The notes: generated from the sequence alone by a model not told the origin. Counted from the first letter of the stretch, positions 33,185-47,224 are shown. The stretch: 64,000 nt of DNA from Impatiens glandulifera (GCF_907164915.1 NC_061862.1:58382619-58446618), one strand, 5' to 3'. A program made the numbers and translations.

Positions 33185-36100
33185 TCAAAGCCATTCTCCA
33201 ATGTGCTTGAGACCCTTAGCCCTAGTATTACTCTCATGCTTGGGTCTAGGCATAGGTTTGGTTAATAGATCTGCAATGTTGTCATCAGTATGCACCTTAT
33301 ACATCCTAATATCACCCATAGTGATGATGTGTCGAATAAGGTGATACTTTCTCATAACGTGTCTGGATTTGGAGCTCGAACTCGGTTCCTTTGCCTGAGC
33401 TATGGCACCATTGTTGTCACAATAGATGTCGATAGGCATTGAAATGCTAGGAATAAACTGAGTTCATCTAGGAACTTCCTCATCCAAACGGCCTCCTTTG
33501 TTGCTTCACTAGCAACAATGTACTCAGCTTCTGTTGTAGAATCTGCTATAGTACCTTGCTTGGAGCTCTTCTAGCTCACAGCTCCTCCGTTAAGGATAAA
33601 GACATAACCCGATTGAGACTCAAAGTCATCTCGGTCAGTCTGAAATCTTGCATCAGTATAGCCTTGTACGATCAATTTTTCATCTCCCCCATATACTAAG
33701 AAATCATCCTTTGTTCTTCTTAAGTACTTCAGGATATTCTTAGTTGCACTCTAGTGTGCTTCTCCAGGACTTGATTGGTATCTGCTACACATGCTCAAAG
33801 CATATGCAACATCTGGACATGTACATACCATGGCATACATGATAGATCATGCGTATGGGATCTTGTTCATCTTCTCAAAATCAGCAAGTGTTTTAAGACA
33901 CTGCGTCTTGCTGAGATATACACCTTGTTGAATGGGTAAAAATCTCTTCTTGGAATCTTGCATCTTGAATCTATTAAGAATCTTATCAATATAAGTTCCT
34001 TGACTTAATCCAAGAAGCCTCTTAGATCTATCTCTATAGATCTTAATTCCAAGTATGTACTCGGCCTTTCCTAAGTCTTTCATTGAGAAACATTTCTTTA
34101 GCCATTCTTTTACAGACTCTAGCATCGGAATGTCATTCCCAATAAGTAGTATGTCATCCACATACAAGACTAAGAAGGCTGCCTTACTCCCACTAAACTT
34201 CTTGTAAACACAAGGATCCTCTTCGCATCTAATGAATTCAAACTCTTTGATCTTTTCATCAAATCGAAAGTTCCAACTCCTGGATGCTTGCTTAAGTCCA
34301 TAAATGGACTTCTTAAGCTTGCATACCTTCCCAGCATGATTTGGATCTTTAAAACCTTCAGGTTGTGTCATGTACACATCCTCTTCCAAAAAACCATTTA
34401 GAAAAGCGGTTTTGACATCAATTTGCCATATCTCATAGTCATAATATGCAGCAATAGCTAGGATTATCCTAATGGATCTAATCATGACAACTGGTGAAAA
34501 TGTCTCGTCATAGTCTATACCATGAATTTGTCTAAAACCTTTGGCAACTAGTCTTGCCTTGTAAACAGATGCATTTCTATCCTTGTCATTTTTGAGTTTG
34601 AAAATCCATTTGCTTTCTATGGGTTTTACCCCATCTAGCAAATCTATCAAGTACCATACTTGATTTTCAAACATTGAATCCATTTCAGACCTCATGGCGT
34701 CAAGCCATTTATTGGAGTGTGGACCCGTCACTGCCTGCTTATAGGTTGAAGGATCACTATGTTCTAACATAAGAACATCAAGGCTTACATTTAAGATGAA
34801 ATCATCATAACGTCTTGGTTGTACCCTTGGCCTTTCCGATCTACAAGTGGGTTCAACTTGTTCAACAACTAAATTTGGAACATGATCTACAATTGTTTGT
34901 AGATCCTCTTGTTCTGGTTCTTGGATGTTCTGAGGCCCTGAGCCTTCAAAAGTAATCATCTCTGCATCGACATCATCCATGTCATTTTGTTGTTGAGTTT
35001 GTTGTTCTTCATCATCTTGAACTGTTTCAAGATGAATATTTCTCCCACTTGACTTGTTAGAAAGAAACTCTCTTTCCAAAGAGACACTATCCCTTGCAAC
35101 AAACACCTTTTACTGAGTTGGATTGTAGAAGTAATATCCAAAACTTCCTTTTGGATACCCTATAAAAAAGCATTTATTTGATTTTGGGGCAAGCTTCTCT
35201 GTTTGTAAACGCTTTACATAAGCTTCACATCCCCATATTTTCAAAAAAGACAACTTTGGAACCTTTCCAGTCCATATCTCATATGGAGTTTTGTTTACAG
35301 TTCTTGACAGAGTCCTATTTAGTGTAAGTACAGCGGTAGTGAGGGCATATCCCTAGAAGGATACCGGAAGATTAACAAAACTCATCATTGATCGGACCAT
35401 GTCTAACAAAGTCTTGTTTCTCCTTTCAGACACACCATTTAGCTGAGGTGTTCCTGGGGTAGATAACTGTGTGACTATCCCACAGTTTTTCAAATGATGA
35501 TCAAATTCGTGGCTCAAGTACTCACCACCACGATCAGATCGAAGTGCTTTTATTTTCTTGCCACTTTGAGTCTCTACTTCGTTTTGAAATTCCTTGAACT
35601 TTTCAAAAGACTCTGATTTATGTGACATAAGGTAAATATACCCATATCTACTCATGTCATTAGTAAATGTGATGAAGTATCTATAGTCACCTCTAGCTTC
35701 AGTGCTCATTGGACCACATACATTAGTATGTATTACGCACAGTAGTTTAGTATCCCTTTCAAACGTTCCTTTGAAAGGTGACCTTGTCATCTTGCCCATC
35801 AGACATGATTCACATGTATCAATGGATTCAAAATCTATGACTTTTAGAAGCTCATCTTTGTGGATCTTCTTCATGTGATTCGCACTAATGTGACCCAATC
35901 GACAATTCCATAGGTAGGCCTCACTCAAACTATTTAATTTTTGTCTTTTGTTATTTATGTTATACAATTCTGATTTGAGATCCAATACAAAGAGTCCATT
36001 ACTCATTGGAGCAGTCGCATAGAAAATATTATTCTTAAAAATAGAAATATTTCCATTTTTAATGCTAAATTCAAAACCTTCAGAATGTAATACAGCAACC

Positions 36101-37218
36101 GAAACAAGGTTCTTAGTAATGCAAGGAGCATAATAACAATTATTCAGTTCTAATATTAAACCATAAGGTAAAGATAGACTTAAATCTCCTACGGTAAGTG
36201 CAGCAACACTTGCTCCATTTCCAACGCGCAGGTCTATCTCTCCTTTCTTCACTTGTCTTTTATTTCTAAGTCCCTGCACATATGAAATAATGTGAGCACC
36301 ACATGTAGTATCTAATACCCAAGTATGACCATTATTTAATGTGAGAACATCGGTTGTCATAATCTTAATAACATAAATACCTGAAGTGGAACTCACAGTC
36401 CCGTTCATCTTGTCTTTTAGGTACTTGGGACAATTTCTTTTCCAGTGTCCCTTGGCCTTGCAGTAAAAACAATCATGATCAGCAGCCATCTTTGGCTTCT
36501 CACCACCCTTGGGTTTGGCAACTTGCTTGCCTTTCCCTTGGTTATTGTTCTTTTTCTTAGCCACATTCTTAAACCCCTTCCCATTTTTGACATTTAGAAC
36601 TTCCTTCTTCTTGTCATCAATAATATTGCCTTCAGCATTTTTAAGCATGTTATGGAGCTCATTCAGATCATGCTTTAGACCATTCATATGGTATTGCATT
36701 CTAAATGGTGCAAAACCATCATGTAAGGATCGAAGAACAATATCAGTGGCCAACTCTTGGTCATATGGGGTACCCAGATTTTCCATCCTCTTGAAAAGCC
36801 CAGTCAGGCTAATCACATGAGGACTCACTGGTTTTCCCTTCACAAGCTTGCTATCAAGTATAGCCTTGTAAGTCTCATATCGCTCTATCCTTGCCTGATC
36901 CTAAAACAACGTTTTCAGTTCAGTTATGATAGTATAAGCACCAGAATGCAAAAACCTCTTTTGCAATTCAGGCTCCATTGCAGCTAGCATGAGGCAAGTA
37001 ATGGGTAATGCTTCAGTTTTCACCCGAGTTGATTTTGCCTTCTCCTCATCTGATGAGGTTCCGGTCATAGTAGGGATAGGGGTAGTTAGGACGTCCTCAC
37101 GTCCCTCAGACCTGAGAATAATTCTCATATTCCTTTCCCAATCAAGGAAGTTCGTTTCATTGAGCTTGTATTTCTCAACAATTGAGCGCAGAGAGAATTT
37201 CAAATTATCGTTCGACAT
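33185..37218 (-). pseudogene. Copia-2 gag-pol, nearly complete with few stops
   Basis: Gag starts at 37218 (MSNDNLKFSLRSIVEKYKLN). In one frame follow the zinc knuckle CFYCKAKGHWKRNC, the protease motif WVLDTTCGAHI, the integrase zinc region (CESCLMGKMTRSPF), the integrase core (LRSDRGGEYLSHEF) and RT with LYVDDILLIGN. In-frame stops occur near 36901, 35350 and 35107. A small deletion near 33847 truncates RT, and RNase H (DIYCDNNGAIAQAKEP) lies in another frame at 33439-33185. The integrase segment reads IHTNVCGPM where relatives have IHTDVCGPM, so a catalytic Asp appears lost. Confidence 0.92.
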
Positions 37219-37239
37219 ATTCTACAGAATATAAATGAC

Positions 37240-38229
37240 ATACAAATCAGTTTATGTTTTGAAATTTGCAAAATACTTATAATTGAACAATTTAAAATAA
37301 GTGAATGCACATTTTATTCAATTTATATAGTCCCTTATGAATAAAATGATTCCAAGATCCCATTACAGACAATCCCCAACGTACTTTTGCACTGCCTTAG
37401 GTCTTGTGTGTTCAAGGTAAGTAACAATTACTAATTATAACTTCTTATAATTCTTGGTTGATGATCCACATCCAATGTAGGATTCATCCCCATACCTCAA
37501 GATCCAAAACTTTGCCTTTTGGTCTTTTGTTGGGTACAACCGTATCAAGGTTTATGAATCCCCGTATAGATTCATCCTCAGGAGCCTAAGGTTGAGGAAA
37601 GACACCCTCGCTTTTGCGAAACCTATCCAACCAAAACCATAAACTTCATGGGTCATGACACGGAAAGGCATTGCCCCAATTTTCTTTAGGAACTTAAGTT
37701 TTGATTGTCTTTTATTTATTAGTGAAAATTATTATAAATAAAAACAATGCAATGAAAATTGTGATCCTAGGCCCCTAAGATGCAAAAAATTATATAAAGA
37801 ACTAAACTTCTTTGGTCTCCATGCTTGCACCCTTCATGGATCTCTATCCTTGAGCTTCATGGTTCTTATTTGTATTACATAATTATTTATAATAATCTTA
37901 TTATCAAAATAAATTACAAAATACATAACGATACGTAGATCGTGTTATAAGAAAACATAACGATGCTCAGATCGTATTTCTGGGCTATACTAGAAAAATA
38001 TTAATTTTTAATAAGTGGGATTTCCTAACTTTTAGAAAACAAATATATTATATTTATTTGATCCAAATATTTATATAATCCAATAAAAATAAATATTTCT
38101 ATTATTTTCTTAAAGATAGTTTTACATCTTAATCTATGTAAAATTATATCATCGATATAGATCCGCATCAAAATTAACAGTTAATTTATTAATCCTTTCA
38201 ATATATGCAACCTTGCGCTCTGATACCAC
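37240..38229 (-). other. Copia-2 untranslated leader
   Basis: About 1 kb between primer site and gag start, with no coding frame. In Copia-1 this region is largely reduced. Confidence 0.6.
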
Positions 38230-39090
38230 TATTGGTTAATTAGATGTTCGCAGCGGAATAATTTATAGATCTAATATAAACATCTAATCATATGATCATG
38301 CATAATTGATAGAATCATGATATATAGTTTATAAAAATATACCTTTGATGCGTGAACCGGATCAGATCTGGTAGTAATGAATAGTCGAGAGCCCCACGTG
38401 TTGCTCCTCTACTTGGTCCACACGAGCCCGACTAGATCTCTTTACTTTCGACTGCTAGGACGAAAAAGACAAACGGGAAGCAATCCAATTGCTAGATTAA
38501 AAGATGATTTCTTTCTCTTGGAGTTATCACTGTAATATAGCAAAAGCCGTTTTAAAAGAGGAACAATTCTCTCTCTATTCACTTCCGTTTTCTTGCAAAT
38601 AAGTGAATCATTTTGTATTAAATAAAATTCCATAATTAACCATTAATTATATATTATTTTATTTCACAAATAAATAATATTTCTTATTATTAATAATATC
38701 TAATATGTATTAATTATATATTATTTTATTTCACAATCTTAACTCCATAATTAACCATTAATTATATATTATTTTTTTCACAAATAAATAATATTTCTTA
38801 TTATTAATTATATATTATTTTATTTCACAAATAAATAAAATTTCTTATTATTAATAATATCTAATATGTAGTAATAATTAACCATCTTTCTCGTTTATCT
38901 AGTCGGTCAACTCTAAGTGTGTGACCTCATAGGACCCGATTATAATAGTTATAGGTTTAACCCCATTAATCGTAGTTGACTTCTAGAAAAACACTACGAC
39001 TCCTAAAATAATCGGATTAAATTATATCTGTTAATTTGTCTTATCCAAGTTTAGTCGTTGCACATTAAATTAAAGGACACAATTCCTTCA
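38230..39090 (-). repeat. 5' LTR of Copia-2
   Basis: Partner of 31474-32353, differing by scattered substitutions and one copy-number change in the AT-rich part. The inner terminal base pair is mutated (TATTGG for TGTTGG). Confidence 0.93.
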
Positions 39091-40178
39091 AAAGTTTCAT
39101 CCCAAACAACTTCATCCTCCTCCTTGTTGTCAAAAGCATATTCCACAAGTTTGCGTGCATCACACTGCCACCAAAATTATAATTTGAATTAAAAAGTGAT
39201 GGAAATGGGTGAATAGGGGAAGAAAAACAAGAGAGAGTTGATTGAAGAAGCATGCCTTAAGTGCAGTGCTTTCCTTGCATTTAAGAGCATGATCTATTGT
39301 AGCCTTCATTTTCCTTCCACTCCAGCCATGGCCGAGAATCTGCATGTTCAACCAACCAATCAATCAAATGATCTTTATCAGTAATACTTTCCTTTTTCCT
39401 AATGTTTAACCATTTACCCACATACAAGAGTAATCGTCCAATTCCATAACAGTCGGCTCTTACCCTTCGGAGATCTTCAGGGAGCTCAAAATATAGATTC
39501 AGAAAATCTTCTATAGTTTTTATGCCTTCTTTAGTCAAGCTGTCAACAACACGTCCACATTTTCCAATGTGTTTTAGGCACCCTACATTATCCATAGGAG
39601 ATACTTGTTTTCCTTCCTAAGGTCTGCAGATACACACAATAAGCCCATTTCAGTAAAATTAATTTGTATATAAGCCCATTTTGTAAATTTGTATCCCATA
39701 ATCAGCACTAACCTTTCATCCTTTCATAGTGAAAGTTTGTGTTTTTGCTTCCTTTACTCAGATATTTTGGAAACTATCCACGAGTCTTGCTCCAAGCCTT
39801 AGCCTACTAACCGGCTTCCAATTCTGATCATGCAAAATAGAGAGATTGCCTAAGTTTCCTATGTCGTCTTTTAGTTCAAGAAAAACACTTCCCTTGAAGA
39901 TGTTTTTCCCATTCATTCACCTTATAATATTTTGGCTGAACTCTTCTTCTGTCCAATCATCTCTCTAAGCTCCATTTTAGGATAACTATTTCCACTTTTG
40001 ATGAGGCTTCTGATCCGGATTTGATAGCTTCGCCAGTAAGAGGATCAGATAAAGTTACTAAAATGGAGTTGTTCCCTTCACCTCTTATGGATTCTTCTGT
40101 CCATACCGTCTCGAAACATTGCATGAGAACTGTAATTCTAAGTTTCTTGATTCAGAAGAGCTTCCAGCACCAGAATAT

Positions 40179-40677
40179 TGTTGGGTTTTGCAACAGAAAA
40201 ACTACGAATTTTCTTAGAAATCAAACATTTAATAAATCAATTTCCAAATCGTCTAGGACGACAAACAGATTGCGAAGAAATGAAATAGCACAAAGCAATA
40301 ACAACGCAATATACGTGGTTTGGTCAAAATCGATCTACGTCCACGGGAGGGATAAGTTTCACTAAATCAAAGAAATGTTAATAGTAGAAACTTACATGCC
40401 CTGCTCTCAAATGAAAGAAGTGATTACACTAGGAATGATTGGACTACTCCACAATCAAAAGCTCTCCCAATCTTTCTCTCTAGATCAGCCAAAGAACAAA
40501 AAAAGAAGGAAACCAGAAAACCCTAGATCTGTAATTCACTCTCTCTCAACCTTACTGTGTTATGAGAAAAATACTCAAAAAAGTATTTATAATCTAACCC
40601 GTTTTCATAACAGAAAACCTTGACCCGTTTACCCGGAATTTAAGAACACGCCCGCAATGGCAAGGAACACCTCAACA
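40179..40677 (-). repeat. 3' LTR of Copia-3
   Basis: TGTTGGGTTTTGCAACA...CACCTCAACA, same length as its partner at 44898-45396. Confidence 0.93.
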
Positions 40678-40723
40678 ATTCTCTCCCTTCCGAGCCATGG
40701 GATAATGATGCTATAAACATTCA

Positions 40724-43700
40724 TCATCGTGACGCTCCTGCCAGAACCATTTCGGCTTTGGCACAACATATCTCATGCTTGCCTCTTGGAAAGCCCTTTG
40801 TCATCATATCTGACCCGTTCTCATCTGTATGCACTTTCTCCAAGTATAACTCCTTCTTCTCGAGCACTTCACGGATCCAATGGTACCTTCTTTGGATGTG
40901 TTTTGAACGTGAATGGAAACTTGGATTCTTGCTCACATGTATAGCACTTTGTGAGTCACTAAACACCACAAACTTGTCTTGTGTAATGTCTATTTCTTTC
41001 AACAATTATTTCATCCATCTCATTTCCTTACAACATTCAGTAATGGTAATATATTTATCTTCTGTAGTAGACAAAGTAATACATTTCTGTAGACGAGACT
41101 TCCATGATACAGTTCCTCCTCCAAAAGTAAACAAATACCCTGAAGTTGATCTCATTGTGTCAATATCACCACTCATATTTGAATCAGAAAACCCTTCAAC
41201 ATGTGGCTTTCCAGTACCATAACACAAAGCGTATTTGGAGGTCCCTCAAAGATATCTCATTAGACACTTAACCGCTTCCTAGTGTGTCTTACCAGATTTG
41301 AAAGGAAACGATTAAGTACTTCAACCGCATGAGCTATATCCAGTCTTGTACAGACCATTGCATACATCAGACTGCATATTGCTGAAGTATATGGAACACT
41401 GCACATTTCTTATCTTTCCTCTTCATCCTTGGGAGACATTGTCTTGTTTATTTTCAAGTGTGTAGCCAATGGACAAGCAACTGACTTTTCCTTGTCCATA
41501 CAGAATCGATTTATAATCTTCTCAATATATCTCTCTTGAGACAACCATAGCCTTTTTCTTCACCCGATCACAAATGACCTGCATTCAAAGAATTTTTCTT
41601 ACTTGACCCAAGTCTTTTATCTCAAAAGACTTAGCCAAATCCTTTTTTAACTTGACAATCTTGAGCTTGTCTCTCCCAACAATCAGCATGTCATCAACAT
41701 ATAGGATAACTATAATAAAATCATTAGAAACAAACATTTGTACAAAGACATAGTGATTTTTAAACGTCTTCATGTACCCATGGATGGTCATGAATGACTC
41801 AAACTTAAGATACCACTACCTTGGTGCTTGCTTCAAACCGTACAGACTTTTGACAAGTTTGCACACCTTGCTTCCTCACCTTTATTATTGTAACCTTCAG
41901 GTTTCTCCATATAAACATCTTCATCTAAATTGTCATGGAAAAATGCAGTCTTGATATCAAAGTGTTCAACCTTAAGATCCATACAAACAACTATACTTAA
42001 CATCACCCGGATAGAAGTCATCTTCACTACCGGTGAAAAAATCTCATCATAATCGATTCCATGCCTCTGGCCAAAACCTTTGACAACCAACCTAGCCTTG
42101 TATCTTGTCTTTCTATCATCACCTTCTTGTTTGATCTTGTACACCCATTTATTTTGTAATACTTTTATGTTCTTTGGTCTTTCAACTAGATTATATGTGC
42201 CATTTTCAGCAATGACTTCATCTCTTCATCCATGGCAGCTAGCCATTCTTCCTTATGAGCATCCTCAAGAGCCTCCTTATAGCATATAGGCTCCCCACAA
42301 TCATTTATAAGGATATACTCTATTGCAGGGTACTTAGAACTTGATCTTTTCTCCTTAGTAGACCTCCTAAGTACCTCTGTTTGTTGATTCTGTTGATTTT
42401 CATCTTCTTGTTGAACTTCAAAATCAACCTCAGCATCATCACCAAGATCAGTTTCAATATTAGTATCATTTTCATGGCCTACAGCTTGACCCTGAAGAAC
42501 ATCATCATCACTATCTGAGTCTAAAGCTACATGTGGCATTGTCTCCTCAACATCATGAGACAGCTCAAGACCAGAAAGGTCGCGTATATATACATCAAGA
42601 TTTTCACCATCTTCAAAATTCTCAATAGTCTGATCTTCAAGGAATACCATATCTTGGCTTCTCAAAACCTTCTTGTCAACTGGATCATAACACTTGTATC
42701 CCCACTTTTCATCACCATAACCCAAAAATATGCATTGTCTGGTTTTTGCATCTAACTTAGACCTCTCATCTTTTGGAACATGCACAAAAGCTCTACAACC
42801 AAAAAACACGTAAATAGTCATAATTAACATTTTTACCTGACTAGACGTTTTCTGCACACTTATTATTCAATGGCTTGGAGGGAGAACGATTGATCACATA
42901 CACTGTAGTTCTCATGGCTTCAGCCCAGAAATGCTTATCCAACTTGGCATGGGAGAGCATACTCCTCATCCGTTCCAACATTGTTCTGTTCATCCTCTCT
43001 GCCACACTATTTTGTTGTGGAGTCTTGGGCACAGTCTATTCATGTCGAATACCCTTCTCTTTGCAATAATCATCAAATGAGCCTATGTACTCTCCCCCAT
43101 TATCTGACCGCACCCTCATCAGTTTTCTTCCTGTCTCTCTTTCAACCAGCTTGTGAAAGACCTCAAACCTTGATGCAACCTCATCCTTGGACTTTATAGC
43201 ATAGGCCCAAACCTTCCTAGATGCATTGTCTATGAAGGTTACAAAATAGGAAGCACCACCTATGGATTTAATCTTCATAGGACCACAAACATCTATATGG
43301 ACCAGTTCAAGGACATTCTTTTCAGTTCCACTTTTGACTTACTGAAGGAGACTCTATTTTGCTTACCCTTCAAGAAATGCTCACAATTTTCAAGATGAGC
43401 ATTATTGAGATTCAGCAGCTCATTCCTCTTGATCAAAACATTCATCCCCTTTTCACTAATGTGACCTAGTCTCTTGTGCCACAACTCAGAGGATGTCTCC
43501 ATCACAATAGTATAAGCTGCATCATAGAGAATTTTCAAATTTTTCTTGTATAAGGAACAACATTTCTTACCTCGTGCAACAACCAATGAACCCTTTCTTA
43601 GCTTCTGTGCTCCACCACTGAAAACATTATGGTAGCCTCCATCATCAAGCTTACCTACTGAAATCAAATTCATTCTCAAATCAGGAACATGTCTTACATA

Positions 43701-44756
43701 TCTCAATGTTAGGAAACAACCCATGTTTGTCTCGATTCTAACATCACCAAGACCAACTATCTTGGACACACCACTGTTACCCATGCGAACCTCACCATAA
43801 TCACCAGCTTTATAGGACTAGAAGTAACCTTTGTGTGGAGTAATATGGAATGAGGCACATGTGTCAACAATCCATGTTGTTTCATTTGAAGATGTGCTAA
43901 GATAGGAGTCTTGACATTTAGAAGCATATGTTAGTTCACCATCTGAAGCATAAGCAGATGTATCTGCACTCTGTTCTTTCTTTTCTCTAGGCTTCACCGT
44001 ACCCTTTGTTTTATCATTTTTAAATTTCCAGCACTCGTTTTTCCAATGACCCATTTTGCCACAGTAATGACAAGTATCATCCTTCTTTGGAGCTCTAGAC
44101 TTGCTTCTAGACTTGCCCCTACTCAAACCACTTTTATTATTCTTTGATCTTCCTCTATCAGTCACCAATATATCAGACTTAGTGGTTTTATCCGCCTTTC
44201 GATTCTCCTCATCAAGTAAGGAACTGGTGACAAATGCCATGTTGACTTTATCATTTGGTATTGAGTTGCTAAGAGTGATAATAAGTATCTCCCAACTTGC
44301 AGGTAAAGATTTAAGGACTAAAAGTGCTTGCACCTCATCATCAAAGTTTATCTTCATACTACTCAGTTATTTCAAAATATTTTGAAATTCATTCAAATGC
44401 TCAGCAATTGATTTATTATCAATGTACTTCAGATTCACCAGCCTTCGTACTAGTGCTACTTTATTCCCTGATGACCTCCCAGCATAGAAAGCTTCAAGTT
44501 TTCTCCACACACCATACGCCGTAGTCTCGTTCTCAACATGGTGCACAACATTTACACCAACTCAGGAACGAATAAAGCTACAAGCCTTTCTATATGTCTT
44601 TTTCCAATCAGTCTCTTTTGTAGTCTCAGGTCTAACACCCTCATTTTCAATTGCTTCATTCAAATCATATGAAACTAACAGATCACTAATCATCAGTTTT
44701 TATTGCATGTAGTTTGTACCATTTAGACTCACCATATTAGGTCTAGATTTCCCCAT
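40724..44756 (-). pseudogene. Copia-3 gag-pol remnants (Tnt1/Tork-like)
   Basis: Gag starts at 44756 (MGKSRPNMVSLNGTNYMQ, then a stop) and continues at 44357-43818 with zinc knuckle CHYCGKMGHWKNEC and protease WIVDTCASFHITP. Integrase follows (43784-43293, 43278-43036 with RVRSDNGGEY, 43032-42841). Next are the linker and RT start (42857-42186), RT (42144-41833, 41791-41585 with ILYVDDMLIV), and RNase H (41227-40724 with VVFSDSQSAIHVSKN). Frameshifts and stops lie between most pieces. Domain order is standard copia. Confidence 0.9.
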
Positions 44757-44897
44757 TATTAATGCCTTAACAACTGAAAAAAAAAACTCCAGCAAAGAAA
44801 CCAGTTGATCTCCTCTTTGAACTTCGTCAAGTAACCAGCAGAACACTCTTCTCCAATGTTAAAACAGATAACAAATCGAACCTGGCTCTGATACCAC

Positions 44898-45396
44898 TGT
44901 TGGGTTTTGCAACAGATAAACTACAGATCTTCTTATAAATCAAACCTGTAATAAATCAGTTTCCAAATGGTCTATGACGACAAAAAGATTACAAAGAAAT
45001 GAAATAGCACAAAACAATAACAACGCAATATACGTGGTTCGGTCAAAATCGACCTACGTCCACGGAAGGGATAAGTTTCACTAAATCAAAGAAATGTCAA
45101 TAGTAGAAATTTACATTCCCTGCTCTCAAATGAAAGAAGTGATTACAATAGGAATGATTGGACTACTCCACAATCAAAAGTTCTCCCAATCTTTCTCTCT
45201 GGATCAGCCAAAGAACAAGAAAAAGAAGGAAACCAGAAAACCCTAGATCTGTAATTCATTCTCTCTCAATTTTACTGTGTTATGAGAAAAATATCCAAAA
45301 AAATATTTATACTCTAACTCGTTTTCATAACAGAAAATTCTGACCTGTTTACCCGGAATTTAAGAACCGCCCGCAATAGCAAGGAACACCTCAACA
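44898..45396 (-). repeat. 5' LTR of Copia-3
   Basis: Abuts the primer site and ends CACCTCAACA. Several substitutions from the left copy are visible in the first 100 bases. Confidence 0.93.
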
Positions 45397-45839
45397 AATA
45401 GCTGCATAGCATCATTTCAAGCAATCCTCAATGGAAACTAACTTTAACCCAAAAGACAAGGCTCGGAAAAAATAGTGAAAGATCCAATCTATGCACAAAT
45501 GAACAATGAATCTTACCATTTTCCATTTTTCAGATGCTGTTCAATTTCCTCTTTTACCTACACATACAAAAAAATGTCAAACACAGATATAATGAACTGC
45601 GTACCACAAATCTGATGCGAGTAATCTAAAACAGAACAAGATATATGAGAAATTCATACAATTGTAACGAATCCAAAATACTACCAAATTACAAATGAAG
45701 TAGGAAGTGCATCATTCAAGCCTACAAAGAATGTACACATATCAGAATGCATTTAAACATGCAAATACAGAAAAATTACAAATGGAATAAATATTGCCTT
45801 TAAACATGTAAAACCAGATATGTGAGGCTTTCCAATACT

Positions 45840-47090
45840 AAATAATATCTCAAACGTAATATAATATATATATCACAAACTACACATATAATCACTACAT
45901 TATTCAAGGATAAGAAATATAAATACAATCACATAACTTAAAAATAATCATTTAATCATAAACATCTCATTTAGAAATATAAACGAAATTAAATATTTAT
46001 AAGATGTTTATCACAAATATTAAAAGTTTAACAATATGATATACTGGTCATACAGTAATATTCAAATTTTACAAGATTCAAAATATGAAATAGTAAAACA
46101 ATAAACAAACTGCTCCATTAATAGCATAATCCAAAAAAAAATAGATACTTCTAGGTCTTTTGTTGGAGAAAGAATATGAAAGATGAAGAAAGGAGGGGAG
46201 AGAGAGAAGAGTTTGACCGTTTGAGAATAAAATGAGAAGAGATATGAATTTGGTTGTTTGAGAATGGAAGTAGGAGGGAAATTAAGGTTTAATTTGTTAT
46301 ATATAATATATATTATATTATATTATATAATATATATATATATATATAACGAACAACTCGAACAACAAATATAAAGCTCGAACTTATAATCGAGCTACTC
46401 ACGAGTAGCTTGGCTCGTTTACACCCTTAACTGTGAGGATGAGTGTAGATAGTATTTGTGTTGTATGTTCCAATCACTAAAAAATATAATTAAATATATA
46501 ATCTAACTAATATATTTATTTATTTTTCGTTTTTTATAGATAATATGAATTTTTAGTATATATATTATATATATACTTTTATATATATAATTTTATCATT
46601 ATTTTTATTTTTATTTTTAGAGAATGTAATATAAACGGTGCCCCATGAAATTTTTTCGAAACCAAACAAATCGGAAATGGTAGTACAAAATTCTCTGAAA
46701 GAGAACCGAACGGAATGGTAAATGTATTCCTCAATCCGTCCCATTGTCATCCTTAGTGATGTGAATTACTAAAAAAAATCACATATCAAACAAGCTCTTA
46801 GATCGTATAATTTAAGACAACAATGTGAAAAAGTTGTATTGTTCATGTTTTAAATTAACCCACTTAAAAGGCCGGGTTAATTAATAAATTATCTTTAGCT
46901 TAATAAGATTCAATGGAAAATAAATAATGATATCTTTCAAGAATGTTATTCAAGAACGGACCATCAGGGTTGCCTCACGTTGGAATATTTTTTTTTCAAA
47001 GATATTGTTGTTGTCTAATATTTTTAATTCACCAAAGTTTAAGCTAACTTTATAGCCTTACATATGAATGACAACTCACGTATTGATAAC
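45840..47090. other. Gene-free AT-rich region with MITE debris
   Basis: Similarity to the CBP60 locus stops near 45835. An element end AAGGGTGTAAACGAGCC (in inverse at about 46412-46429) and a second end resembling the 21351 MITE (in inverse, about 46627-46757) are recognisable. AT dinucleotide tracts lie near 46300-46350. No gene. Confidence 0.5.
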
Positions 47091-47221
47091 AACAGATACC
47101 TGTATAGTGGGTATCCGATGATCAAATTTGGGTATTTAAATCGGGGTTGAGAATAGAGAGCGAAAAGAATTACCCAATCAAATTCAGAATAAGGAGGGTA
47201 CAAAACTCAAATCCGATACCT

Positions 47222-47224
<3 letters not shown>

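Larger units (their letters stand above)
31474..39090 (-). mobile_element. Copia-2: full-length Ty1/copia retrotransposon
   Basis: 7.6 kb on the minus strand with two similar LTRs (880 and 861 bp). The primer site for tRNA-Met abuts the right LTR (GCTCTGATACCA at about 38217-38228 on the plus strand). A 6 bp repeat AAAGTT flanks the element (31468-31473, 39091-39096); 5 bp is the usual size and one base is ambiguous. It interrupts exon 7 of the CBP60-like pseudogene. It is the best preserved retroelement here but has several inactivating stops. Confidence 0.93.
40179..45396 (-). mobile_element. Copia-3: full-length Ty1/copia retrotransposon
   Basis: 5.2 kb on the minus strand with two 499 bp LTRs. 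The primer site GCTCTGATACCA (plus strand, 44885-44896) abuts the right LTR. Flanks AATAT (40174-40178) and AATAG (45397-45401) match 4 of 5. The intact gene shows that this point was the exon 4 acceptor area. The LTRs differ more from each other than those of Copia-2, suggesting an older insertion. Confidence 0.92.
31116..45557 (-). pseudogene. Second CBP60-like copy, broken by Copia-2 and Copia-3
   Basis: Paralog of the gene at 10738-16043. Recognisable exons: exon 3 at 45557-45517 (VKEEIEQHLKNGK), exon 4 from about 40178 to 39713, exon 5 at 39623-39464, exon 6 at 39339-39256, and exon 7 split by Copia-2 into 39164-39097 and 31473-31116. Copia-3 sits at the 5' edge of exon 4. Exon 4 has at least two frame-disrupting small deletions relative to the gene, and exon 6 lacks 126 bp. 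Exons 1 and 2 were not found beyond 45840. The last exon has no 117 bp expansion and ends MNEFNWNNNSMLRVPSFSKHI. Introns are retained, so the copy arose at the DNA level. Confidence 0.88.
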
